Shown piece by piece: positions 1 through 8,730 of a stretch of DNA of 64,000 bases. The DNA lies in the NCBI GenBank assembly GCA_018696595.1, contig JABHQW010000005.1, positions 25,721 through 89,720 on the forward strand, in the 5' to 3' direction. Source of the stretch: Candidatus Woesearchaeota archaeon (lineage in GTDB: Archaea; Nanobdellota; Nanobdellia; Woesearchaeales; GW2011-AR9). The notes beneath the pieces are model-generated. The model made no database searches, was not told the origin of the DNA, and saw only the letters and a program-made list of their open reading frames with translations. The position numbers and the translations under genes were made by a program. The number at the start of each line of letters is the position of its first letter. Position 1 is the stretch's first letter.

Positions 1-365
1 ACCTATAAATTGGAAATTTTCACAAAAGATATATTTCGCCCACCTCATTATATTAAAGGTTCAAAATTGCAAGTTTTTAGTAACCATTGTAAGTTCTTAA
101 TATTTCTAAACTTTTAGTAAAATGGATGATTTATTTTTTTGAAATGTCTTCAATAGGTTATATTATTTATTGAAAAATATTATAGTTAATATAAACTATT
201 ATTTGGGCCATTTTTTATAAAAATAAATGACTCATTTTAGCTCCAATCAATATTTATAATGTTATATATAACAAAACCTAAAATAATGGTTAGTTTCCTT
301 ACTAGAAAGGCAATTTTAGTGAAAAATTTATTGATTTTAAGTCATTTTGTATGGCAAAACGAGTG
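1..365. other. Gene-free region upstream of the BREX operon
   Basis: Very AT-rich stretch with no convincing reading frame on either strand. I see loosely repeated short motifs (AAGTTTTTAGTAA near 72 and AAACTTTTAGTAAAA near 108) but no tRNA fragment matching the tRNA-Gln 3' end at 19490, so the left end of the island is not here. Confidence 0.6.
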
Positions 366-385
366 GGATCTATATTTTTAGATCC
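366..385. promoter_or_regulatory. Palindromic operator candidate 1 of the BREX promoter
   Basis: GGATCTATATTTTTAGATCC has perfect 7-bp arms (GGATCTA/TAGATCC) around 6 bases. It lies upstream of the brxA TATA box, and its centre is 43 bp, about four helical turns, from the second copy at 409-428. Dyads like this are the usual targets of ribbon-helix-helix repressors, and the first gene of the operon encodes such a domain. Confidence 0.6.
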
Positions 386-399
386 AAAAAACCAAAACC

Positions 400-408
400 T
401 TTATATAA
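400..408 (+). promoter_or_regulatory. TATA box of the BREX operon
   Basis: TTTATATAA lies about 26 bases upstream of the brxA ATG at 430, the archaeal TATA spacing for a leaderless transcript. No Shine-Dalgarno sequence precedes the ATG. The box sits between the two palindromes, so a repressor bound there would exclude TBP/TFB or RNA polymerase. Confidence 0.6.
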
Positions 409-428
409 GGATCTACATTTATAGATCT
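409..428. promoter_or_regulatory. Palindromic operator candidate 2 of the BREX promoter
   Basis: GGATCTACATTTATAGATCT is a second copy of the 366-385 dyad, with arms GGATCTA/TAGATCT (one mismatch). It runs from just behind the TATA box to the brxA start codon, so it covers the expected transcription start. Confidence 0.6.
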
Positions 429-429
429 C

Positions 430-1203
430 ATGAGTTCAAAAAATGTAACTTTGAATGTGGATTCCAGATTATATGACCAATATAGATCATATTGCAGAAA
501 AAATAGAGTATTAGTTTCTCAACAATTTGAAATTATGATGGAAGAAAAGGTTGGTTCTAGTTACAAAAAAGAAAAATCCAAATCTAAAATTATATCTAAT
601 GGAGGTATTAACAAATATGTTGGTTCTTTAACTGGCGAGCCAATTATGATTCATGAGAATAAAATTGTTGCAAACTTATTATTAAAAGACCAATCTCCTA
701 GTTCTATTAAGGAACTTGTTGTTCAAGAAAACTTATTTGGATACAAGACCACTAAAAGTATCCCAAAAAGAGTGAATTCTATCTTAAAGAGAATAGGAAA
801 TCTTGATAATTTATTGCTTAATAAGATTGTTAATGATCTAAGCGGTGATGGAAGAGTTGTAATTTTATATTCTATTTATTTAAGGGATAGATTATTTAAT
901 GAATTATTGAATGAATTGATTATAGAAAAATTTGCTATAAGGGATTTTGAATTTGAAAAGAGAATGATCCAAAAGTTCATTAGCGATAAGTCCGAAGATG
1001 AGAAAAAGATTCAAGAATTTACTAAAGAAACAAAAGATAAGTTAGGAACTGTTATGTTTAATATTTTAAAGGAAGTAGGATTAGTTGTATCACTAGATAA
1101 ATCATACAAATTACATAATTTAATGATTAGTTCTGAGTTGAGAAATTATTATGAAAATAAAGGAGAAACTAAATTTCTAAGAAGTTTGGGTGCATCATTA
1201 TGA
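430..1203 (+). CDS. brxA: BrxA (DUF1819) with N-terminal ribbon-helix-helix domain
   Basis: First gene of a type 1 BREX phage-defence operon. Residues 60-257 resemble BrxA (DUF1819), a small DNA-binding BREX protein of about 200 residues: note the LLLKDQSPSSIKELVVQENL stretch and the helical block around YSIYLRDRLFNELLNEL. Residues 5-40 are extra. They read as a ribbon-helix-helix motif, with a VTLNVDSRLYDQY strand-helix and a second helix starting at LVSQQF, followed by a Lys/Ser-rich linker. I infer an operon repressor fused to BrxA, acting on the two palindromes upstream. The start is the ATG at 430, consistent with the TATA box and a leaderless mRNA. It overlaps brxB by 4 bases. Confidence 0.8.
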   Translation: MSSKNVTLNVDSRLYDQYRSYCRKNRVLVSQQFEIMMEEKVGSSYKKEKSKSKIISNGGINKYVGSLTGEPIMIHENKIVANLLLKDQSPSSIKELVVQENLFGYKTTKSIPKRVNSILKRIGNLDNLLLNKIVNDLSGDGRVVILYSIYLRDRLFNELLNELIIEKFAIRDFEFEKRMIQKFISDKSEDEKKIQEFTKETKDKLGTVMFNILKEVGLVVSLDKSYKLHNLMISSELRNYYENKGETKFLRSLGASL

Positions 1204-1781
1204 AAATTGAAGAACGACTGGATAAGTTAAATGAAAAGTTACAGGAAACTCGTTTTTTAGAAATGAAAGGTCTTGGAAATGAAGTTCCTTTTTATATATT
1301 TGATTATCCTGCTGAAAAAGAATTGTTAATTAGAGAAACTGTTGCTAAACTTAAAGATTCTTTTTTGAAAAAAGAAATTAATATTCTAGAGATAAATTTA
1401 TATGATTTAGTATTAGGTGTTTTGTTTGAAAGAATTCCTACTGAAAAAATTATTGATTATGAAAAAAAGAAAGGATCAAACGAATTACTAAATAAGCTTC
1501 GACCTATGCTTAAAATAGATCTTGTTAAAGAAAAAATTGCTTCTCTTTTATCTAAAGAAAAATACAATATTATATTTTTAACAGGAATTGGTAATGCTTG
1601 GCCATTAATCAGATCTCATAAAGTACTAAATAATCTACAATCTGTAATTAGTAAAATTCCTTTGGTTGTTTTTTATCCAGGCCACTATACTAAATATGAT
1701 TTAAATTTATTTGGAAAGTTTAAAGATGCTAATTATTACCGTGCATTTAGATTAATAGATTATGCTGAGGAGGAGAATTAA
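1200..1781 (+). CDS. brxB: BrxB (DUF1788), BREX protein
   Basis: 193 residues, the normal size for BrxB (DUF1788). Characteristic parts are the N-terminal RLDKLNEKLQE helix, the central ILEINLYDLVLGVL and the C-terminal part with NAWPLIRSH, then PLVVFYPGHY, ending in YYRAFRLI. BrxB is required for BREX activity and interacts with other BREX proteins; its biochemistry is poorly known. It is translationally coupled to brxA (ATGA overlap at 1200-1203). Position between brxA and brxC is the canonical type 1 order. Confidence 0.85.
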   Translation: MKIEERLDKLNEKLQETRFLEMKGLGNEVPFYIFDYPAEKELLIRETVAKLKDSFLKKEINILEINLYDLVLGVLFERIPTEKIIDYEKKKGSNELLNKLRPMLKIDLVKEKIASLLSKEKYNIIFLTGIGNAWPLIRSHKVLNNLQSVISKIPLVVFYPGHYTKYDLNLFGKFKDANYYRAFRLIDYAEEEN

Positions 1782-1782
1782 A

Positions 1783-4700
1783 ATGGAAAATTCAATAAAA
1801 ATCAAAGAAATGTTTACAAAAGATATTACACGAGATATTAATGGAGTAATTAAAGTAGATCAAAAGGATGAAAATCATGTTTATACTGAATTAGATGAAT
1901 ATGTAATCACCCAAGAAACTAGAAAATATTTTGATGTGTTCTTTGAGAGATTTATTGAATCAATAGATAGTCCTACTGATAAAATTGGAGTATGGGTTTC
2001 AGGATTTTTTGGATCTGGTAAGTCTCATTTTATCAAAATGATTTCATATCTTCTTGAAAACAAGGAGATCAAAGGTAAAAAACCATTAGAGTTCTTTAAA
2101 GAAAAAATAAATGATCCTCAGATAACTAGTAATATTGAAAAAGCAGTAGGAAAAGGAACAAAAGATGTTATCTTGTTTAACATTGATTCTAAAGCAAACT
2201 CAGCAGGTGCAGGTGCAGAACAAATAGTTAATGTGTTTATGAAAGTATTTAATGAAAAAAGAGGTTATCTTGGTGATGTATTTTGGATTGCGGAGTTAGA
2301 AGAAGATTTAGATTATAAAGGGCTATATGATAAATTTAAAGAAGAGTTCAAAAAAATATCTGGCAACACTTGGGAATCAAAAAGAGAAGCATATGCATTT
2401 GAACAAGATGCAATCATAGAAGCACTTAATAAAATTGATTATCAAAGTAAAGAGTCTTTAGAAAGATTGTTTGAAAGTGATGGAAGTTCTTATTCATTAA
2501 GTGTAGAAAAATTTGCTAATAAAGTTAAGAAATATTGTGATAAAAAAGGAAAGGATCATCAAGTTTTGTTCTTAGTGGATGAAGTTGGACAATATATTGG
2601 AGAAAGTAGCGATTTAATGCTTAATTTACAAACAGTAGTAGAAGATTTAGGAACAAGATTACAAGGAAAGTCGTGGGTTATAGTAACATCTCAGGCAGAC
2701 ATAGATACAATTACTAAAGAACAAGTAAAAGGAGGAGATTTTTCTAAGATTCAGGGAAGGTTTGGAAAACCTTTGAACTTATCAAGTGCTAATGTTGATG
2801 AAGTTATAAAGAAAAGGCTTCTTGAAAAAACTCCAGAAATAAAGAAATCATTAGAATCTTATTATGGGGAGAAAGAAACTATTCTTAAAAATTTAATCTC
2901 TTTTACACAAGGAACTGCTGAAATGAAAAGCTATTCTTCAGCAGAAGGATTTTCTGAAGTATATCCTTTTGTTCCATACCAATTTAATTTATTGCAGAAA
3001 GTATTTGATCAAATAAGAATCACAGGATTTACAGGAAAACACCTTGCAAAAGGTGAGCGTTCTATGTTAAGTGCGTTTAAAGAATCAACTGAAAACTTAG
3101 TTGAGAATTCAATGGGTATATTAGTTCCTTTTTCAGATTTTTACAATTCAATTGAAAGTTTTTTAGATCCAATAATCAAAAGAACTATTGATCATGCAAA
3201 AGCGAATACTAGATTGAATGAGCAAGATATAAAACTATTAGAAACTTTATTCTTAATTAAACATATTAAAGAAATTAAAAGTAATGTAGATAATTTAACT
3301 GTTCTTTCAATTAACAATATTGATGAAGATAAACTTCAATTAAAGAAAAGTATTATTGAAAGTTTAGATAAGCTTAAAGCAGAAACATTAATTCATCAAT
3401 CTGATGATTGTTATTATTTTTTAACAAATGAAGAACAAGAAATTAATAAAGAAATTAAAAATCAAGATGTTGATAGACATTCAGTTAGGGATGATATTTT
3501 TAATATTGTTTATGATGATATCTGTCCTCCAAAATATGGGATATACCAATTTAATAAAATTCTTGATGATAGAACCAAACCAATTCAAAAAGCAGATCTT
3601 ACAATAAAATTTGTGACTCCTCAATATGTAGAACCAATTTATAGTGATCAACAAAACATTGGTGGAAGTAAACAATGTATCATAGATTCAACAGATACTT
3701 TGTTAATTATTTTTCCAGAAAATAGTGAGTTTGTAGAACAAATAAAAGAAAATAGAAAAATTAGCAGTTACTTAGCTCATAAGTACTCTAATAGTCAACC
3801 AGATGTAATTAAAAAAATACTCGATGAGAAAACTGGAGAAAGAGATAAATTAAAAAGTCTTGCAAAAGAAAATATTAGATCTAGATTAGTAGAAGCTGAA
3901 GTTTATATAGATAATACTAAAGTAGATCTTGATTTTAAAGATCCTGCAGACTTTATTAAAGAAGGATTAAAGATCCTAGTAGAAAATGTATATAGGAAAG
4001 CAGGACACATAACCCAGGAGTATGAAACAGAAGATGATCTTAGAAGAATTCTTCAAAACAATGATATGGAAAAATGGGGTATTGGAAATACAACTAATGC
4101 TAATGCAATAAAAGAAGTTTTAGATTATATTAAAGCAAATCATGAACAAAATGTAAAACTTTTATTGGGAGAAATAAAATCAAAATATACAAAGAAACCA
4201 TATGGTTGGAAAGAGATGACTATTGCTGGAATTCTTACTATTCTTTACATAAAAGAAGATATTACAATCAAATATCAACAAGAAGTAGTTAGTTATGATG
4301 TAGATAAAGTAACAAAATATCTGTCAAAAAGAGATTATTCTGATAAAATCCGTATTGGTCTTCGTGAAAAAGCTGGAGAACAAGAGATAAATGAAGTTAA
4401 AAAATTACTTAGAGAATTATTTGAGAAAACAGATATTCCTTCAACTGAAACTGATTTGTATAATTATACAAAAAAAGAAATTGATGAATTACAAGCTTTT
4501 TGTAGTAGTACTTTGAATGAATATTCAATAAATTCATATCCTGGAAAAGAAGCAGTTGATAAACTTGAGAAATACTTAGGTGGTTATAAATTTTTAACTG
4601 AACCTAGTTTATTACTAAAACATCTTGCAGAAACAAAAGATGAATTTAAAGAGCTTCTTGAAGAAGTTAATCCTGTTAAGAATTTCTTTAAAAGTACTCA

Positions 4701-5304
4701 GATTAAGATATTTTCTGAAGGAAGAGAAAAATTAGAAAGATTCGAAAGAAACAAAGTTTATTTGACTGTAAAAGGTAAAACTAACTTTGATGATTTGAAA
4801 AAAATAATTGATCTTCAATCACCATACAAAGAAATTAAAAATATTCCTTTACTAACAAAAGGTATAGAAACTGAATTAAGTTCTGTTGCAAAGGATAAAA
4901 AAACTAATTTGATATCTGCAGTTGATAATTCTGTTAAATTAGTACAAGAAGAATTAAACAAGCACACTAAACTTTCTGAAGACTTTAAGACAGCTATTTT
5001 TACAAGATTAAATGATCTTAAAGGAGTATTGGAAAAATCAGAAGATTGTACTCTAATAGTAAGTCAGAAAACAAGAATTGACGAAACAAAAGGAACCCTA
5101 TTTGAAGAAATAAGTCATGAAGTACAAAGAATTGCAGAAGAAGAAGGGAAGAAAGATACTAGAACAACAAAAAGCATTTCTGGGGGAGAGTTCTTTGGAT
5201 ATCCTAAAACCATTGAAAATGAAGAAGATATTAAAAAATATCTAAAAGAACTAGAAGAAAAACTTAAAGACCTAATTAAAAAGCAAAATCTGAGGGTTTA
5301 CTAA
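1783..5304 (+). CDS. brxC: BrxC/PglY-type large ATPase of BREX
   Basis: 1173 residues, the usual size for BrxC (DUF499-type P-loop ATPase, AAA+ fold). Walker A is GFFGSGKSHF near residue 75; Walker B is VLFLVDEVGQ near 265. The C-terminal third is lysine/glutamate-rich and probably coiled. BrxC is an essential ATPase of the complex, thought to act with BrxB, PglX and PglZ in methylation and phage exclusion. I chose the ATG at 1783 rather than an in-frame start at 1762 because a strong GGAGGAG Shine-Dalgarno lies 7 bases before it and it sits one base after the brxB stop. Its stop overlaps the pglX ATG by one base. Confidence 0.93.
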   Translation: MENSIKIKEMFTKDITRDINGVIKVDQKDENHVYTELDEYVITQETRKYFDVFFERFIESIDSPTDKIGVWVSGFFGSGKSHFIKMISYLLENKEIKGKKPLEFFKEKINDPQITSNIEKAVGKGTKDVILFNIDSKANSAGAGAEQIVNVFMKVFNEKRGYLGDVFWIAELEEDLDYKGLYDKFKEEFKKISGNTWESKREAYAFEQDAIIEALNKIDYQSKESLERLFESDGSSYSLSVEKFANKVKKYCDKKGKDHQVLFLVDEVGQYIGESSDLMLNLQTVVEDLGTRLQGKSWVIVTSQADIDTITKEQVKGGDFSKIQGRFGKPLNLSSANVDEVIKKRLLEKTPEIKKSLESYYGEKETILKNLISFTQGTAEMKSYSSAEGFSEVYPFVPYQFNLLQKVFDQIRITGFTGKHLAKGERSMLSAFKESTENLVENSMGILVPFSDFYNSIESFLDPIIKRTIDHAKANTRLNEQDIKLLETLFLIKHIKEIKSNVDNLTVLSINNIDEDKLQLKKSIIESLDKLKAETLIHQSDDCYYFLTNEEQEINKEIKNQDVDRHSVRDDIFNIVYDDICPPKYGIYQFNKILDDRTKPIQKADLTIKFVTPQYVEPIYSDQQNIGGSKQCIIDSTDTLLIIFPENSEFVEQIKENRKISSYLAHKYSNSQPDVIKKILDEKTGERDKLKSLAKENIRSRLVEAEVYIDNTKVDLDFKDPADFIKEGLKILVENVYRKAGHITQEYETEDDLRRILQNNDMEKWGIGNTTNANAIKEVLDYIKANHEQNVKLLLGEIKSKYTKKPYGWKEMTIAGILTILYIKEDITIKYQQEVVSYDVDKVTKYLSKRDYSDKIRIGLREKAGEQEINEVKKLLRELFEKTDIPSTETDLYNYTKKEIDELQAFCSSTLNEYSINSYPGKEAVDKLEKYLGGYKFLTEPSLLLKHLAETKDEFKELLEEVNPVKNFFKSTQIKIFSEGREKLERFERNKVYLTVKGKTNFDDLKKIIDLQSPYKEIKNIPLLTKGIETELSSVAKDKKTNLISAVDNSVKLVQEELNKHTKLSEDFKTAIFTRLNDLKGVLEKSEDCTLIVSQKTRIDETKGTLFEEISHEVQRIAEEEGKKDTRTTKSISGGEFFGYPKTIENEEDIKKYLKELEEKLKDLIKKQNLRVY

Positions 5305-8300
5305 TGAATAATAAGAAAACTTCATTATTTGCTGATACTTTAAGAGAGAAATTAAGAGCTGAAGTAATTGCAAAAGCTGGCAAATTAGGTTTTACATCAT
5401 CAGGTATAGCTGATGTTAAAGAATATGAAGATTCAATAATTATTAATGGGCAAGTATTTGGAACAGATCTAAAAAAACAAAGAGCAGAATTTAAAGAAGT
5501 TATTCTAAAGAAAGGATATGAAGTTGTTATTGATGAAATTACTTATACTTGGTTTAATAGATTAGTTGCTTTAAAGTTCATGAGTGAAAATGGATATGTT
5601 CCAATTAAAGTATTTAGTAGTTCTATTGAAGGAAATGCTGAACCAGATCTTCTTACAAACTGCCTTGACATAGATTTTATGCAAATAGACAAAAAAAAGT
5701 TATTAGAACTTAAAACTGCTGGAGATGACGAAGAACTCTATAAGTTCTTAATATTATCATTATGTAATCATTTGAATACAATCATGCCTTTCTTGTTTGA
5801 AAAAATAGCTGATTATACAGAACTAATGTTTCCAGAGAAATTATTACGAACAGATTCTATATTAGTGGATATTAATTCAATAATTCCAACAGAAGATTGG
5901 AAAGAAGTAGAAGTAATTGGATGGTTGTATCAAGATTATATTAACCCAAGAAAAGATGAAGTATTTGCAAAACTAAAGAAAAATGTTAAGATTTCAAAAG
6001 AAAATATTCCTGCTGCAACTCAATTGTTTACTCCTAAATGGATTGTTAAATATCTAGTTGAAAACTCAGTTGGCAGATTATGGTTAGAATCAAATCCAAA
6101 TGCTGATTTGCAAAGTAAATTAAAATATTTTATTGATCAAGAATTTGAAGTTCCTTCTGATAAAGTTGTTTCTCCTGAAGAAATAACAGTATTAGATCCT
6201 GCAATGGGATCAGGACACATGCTCGTATATGCATTTGAAGTTTTATTTAATATTTACAAATCTCAAGGATATACTGAATCTGAAATTGCACAAACAATAA
6301 TTAATGAGAACTTGTATGGCCTTGAAATAGATAACAGATCAACACAACTTGCAGGATTTGCAGTAGTAATGAAAGCAAGAGAATATGATAAGGACTTATT
6401 TTCAAAAGAAATTGATCTTAATCTAGTAGCAATACAAGAAACACCATTAGAATGTCCAATAGATGAGAAAAAATATCCAGAACTTTCACATTTATGGAAG
6501 TTTTTTTACGATGCAAAGAACTATGGATCCATCTTGAATGTAGAAGGCTATGATTTCAATAAAATAGATGAAGAATATTTATCTTTTATCAAAAGTTATT
6601 CCTTAACAGCACACTTTGATAGAGAACTAATTGCAGGAATCATTAAACAAGCAAAGATCATGAGTGCAAAGTATGATGTGGTTGTTACAAATCCCCCTTA
6701 TATGGGGACTAAGGGAATGAATATTGATTTAAGAGATTATGCAAAAAAACATTTCCCAAATACTAAATCAGATTTGATGACTATTTTTATGGAAAAAGGA
6801 CTTCTGCTGTGTAATAAACGAGGTTATATGGCCATGATTAATATACCTTCGTGGATGTTTTTATCAAGTTACACATTATTCAGAAAAGAATTACTTTTAA
6901 ATAATTATATTTCATCAATTTTGTTAAATGGAAGGGGTGTTTTTGGATCAGATTTTGGATCTGTAACATTTGTTTTTAAAAAGGAATTAATTAATAAAAA
7001 CAGTATATTTCGAAAATTATATGATAATCCTGTATCTGTAAGAAATAATGAAGTTATCAAATCAATCTTTTTAAATAAAGAGGATAAACGATATATTTTA
7101 AAACAAGAATCTTTTTTAAAAATACCAGGTAATACTTTTGCATTTTGGATTTCTGAAAAAATATTAGATCATTTTGAGAAATGTACCCCCTTAAGAAATG
7201 AATCAGTACCGAGGCAAGGTTTAGCTACAGGCGACAATGATTCTTTTTTAAGATTTTGGCAAGAAATATCTCTAAAAACAATTTCATTTAATTCAAAAGA
7301 TATTAATACCTTTCATAATTCTAATAAAATGTATGCTCCATATAGTAAAGGGGGAGAATTTAGAAAATGGTATGGCAATAATGAATTATTAATTAAATTT
7401 GATAAAAATTCATTTGAAAAATTATCAAATCAAGGAAACAATTTACCTTCAAAACAATATTATTTTAAAGAAGCACTAACTTGGTCATTTATAGGTAGAA
7501 CTGCTCTAGGTGTGAGATATAGAAAAAAAGGATCAGTTTTTGATGTACAAGGTTCTTCAATATTCCCAAAGTCTCAGATGATTTTATACATACTTGGATT
7601 TATGTGCTCTAGATTAGTTAATGAATTTATTTCTATTTTAAATCCTACTATGAGTTTCCAAGTTGGCAACATCGGAGATTTACCAATAATCTTTCCATCT
7701 GATGACGCAATAAAACAAAAGATTGATCAACTAACTCAAGAGAACATCGACATCTCAAAAGAAGAATGGGATTCTCGAGAGACTTCTTGGGATTTTAAGG
7801 TTAACGAATTAATCAAACATAAAGATGAGTCTAATAAGTTAGATGTTGCTTTTAGAAACTATTGTGAGTATTGGAAAGAGAAGTTTTTCAAGCTACACAA
7901 AAATGAGGAAGAACTAAACCAGTTATTCATAGATATTTATGATCTTAATGATGAGCTTGACAATAAAGTTCCTTTAAATGAAATTACTATTCTAAAAGAA
8001 GAGTCTGAGATTAAAGATGATCAATTAGTTTTCAAAAAAGAAGTTATTGTTAAGCAATTCTTGTCATACATTGTTGGTTGTATGTTTGGAAGATATAATC
8101 CTGAAAAAGAAGGGTTAATACTTGCTAATCAAGGAGAAACAATAAGTGATTTTCCAATACAATCTCAGTTTAAACCAGATGATGACAATCTCATCCCAGT
8201 AACAGATAAAGATTATTTCCCTGATGATATTGTTGGAAAAGTAAAAGAGTTCCTAAAAACATATTTCGGAGCAAACAATATTACTGAAAATTTAGATTTT

Positions 8301-8729
8301 ATAGCATCAGGACTCAAGGGATCTGGATCATCTGAAGAAAAGATTAGAAGATACTTCCTAAAAGACTTCTTTAATGATCATAAAAAGACATACAAGAAAA
8401 AACCTATTTACTGGTTGTTTACATCTGGAAAAAATCAAGGTTTTAACACATTAATCTACATGCACAGATACAATAAAGAATTATTGGCAAAAATGAGAAT
8501 GGATTATTTACATGAATTACAAGGTAAGATAGAAGCAAATATTAGCACAATTAGAGATGATGATGCAAGATCACAAAGAGAAAAAGAAGATTTGTCAAGA
8601 CAATATGAAGAGATGAAGAAGTATGATGAATTATTGAATCATAAAGCTTCAGAATATATCGAGATTGATCTAGATGATGGCGTAACAGTTAATCATGCTA
8701 AATTCAAAGATCTTGTGGAGAGTATTTAA
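5304..8729 (+). CDS. pglX: PglX, BREX adenine-specific DNA methyltransferase
   Basis: 1141 residues, standard for type 1 PglX (BrxX). It methylates N6 of adenine in the BREX recognition site, marking host DNA, and is also needed for defence. SAM-binding motif I is DPAMGSGHM near residue 298; the catalytic motif is TNPPYMG near 463. The region between about 520 and 790 should be the target-recognition part, and a helical C-terminal segment rich in Glu/Lys follows. The start is coupled to the brxC stop (TAATG). The gene appears intact, with no frameshift, although pglX is often phase-variable elsewhere. Confidence 0.95.
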   Translation: MNNKKTSLFADTLREKLRAEVIAKAGKLGFTSSGIADVKEYEDSIIINGQVFGTDLKKQRAEFKEVILKKGYEVVIDEITYTWFNRLVALKFMSENGYVPIKVFSSSIEGNAEPDLLTNCLDIDFMQIDKKKLLELKTAGDDEELYKFLILSLCNHLNTIMPFLFEKIADYTELMFPEKLLRTDSILVDINSIIPTEDWKEVEVIGWLYQDYINPRKDEVFAKLKKNVKISKENIPAATQLFTPKWIVKYLVENSVGRLWLESNPNADLQSKLKYFIDQEFEVPSDKVVSPEEITVLDPAMGSGHMLVYAFEVLFNIYKSQGYTESEIAQTIINENLYGLEIDNRSTQLAGFAVVMKAREYDKDLFSKEIDLNLVAIQETPLECPIDEKKYPELSHLWKFFYDAKNYGSILNVEGYDFNKIDEEYLSFIKSYSLTAHFDRELIAGIIKQAKIMSAKYDVVVTNPPYMGTKGMNIDLRDYAKKHFPNTKSDLMTIFMEKGLLLCNKRGYMAMINIPSWMFLSSYTLFRKELLLNNYISSILLNGRGVFGSDFGSVTFVFKKELINKNSIFRKLYDNPVSVRNNEVIKSIFLNKEDKRYILKQESFLKIPGNTFAFWISEKILDHFEKCTPLRNESVPRQGLATGDNDSFLRFWQEISLKTISFNSKDINTFHNSNKMYAPYSKGGEFRKWYGNNELLIKFDKNSFEKLSNQGNNLPSKQYYFKEALTWSFIGRTALGVRYRKKGSVFDVQGSSIFPKSQMILYILGFMCSRLVNEFISILNPTMSFQVGNIGDLPIIFPSDDAIKQKIDQLTQENIDISKEEWDSRETSWDFKVNELIKHKDESNKLDVAFRNYCEYWKEKFFKLHKNEEELNQLFIDIYDLNDELDNKVPLNEITILKEESEIKDDQLVFKKEVIVKQFLSYIVGCMFGRYNPEKEGLILANQGETISDFPIQSQFKPDDDNLIPVTDKDYFPDDIVGKVKEFLKTYFGANNITENLDFIASGLKGSGSSEEKIRRYFLKDFFNDHKKTYKKKPIYWLFTSGKNQGFNTLIYMHRYNKELLAKMRMDYLHELQGKIEANISTIRDDDARSQREKEDLSRQYEEMKKYDELLNHKASEYIEIDLDDGVTVNHAKFKDLVESI

Positions 8730-8730
8730 G

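Noticed and set aside
1..429. Search for the island's left attachment repeat
   Set aside because: No copy of the tRNA-Gln 3' sequence is present; the end must be outside the window.
5304..8729. Phase-variable repeat tract in pglX
   Set aside because: No homopolymer or tandem repeat long enough to slip was seen; the gene is intact.
8695..8730. Longer PglZ start at ATG 8695
   Set aside because: It would overlap pglX by 35 bases; ATG 8731 sits one base after the pglX stop and gives normal PglZ length.
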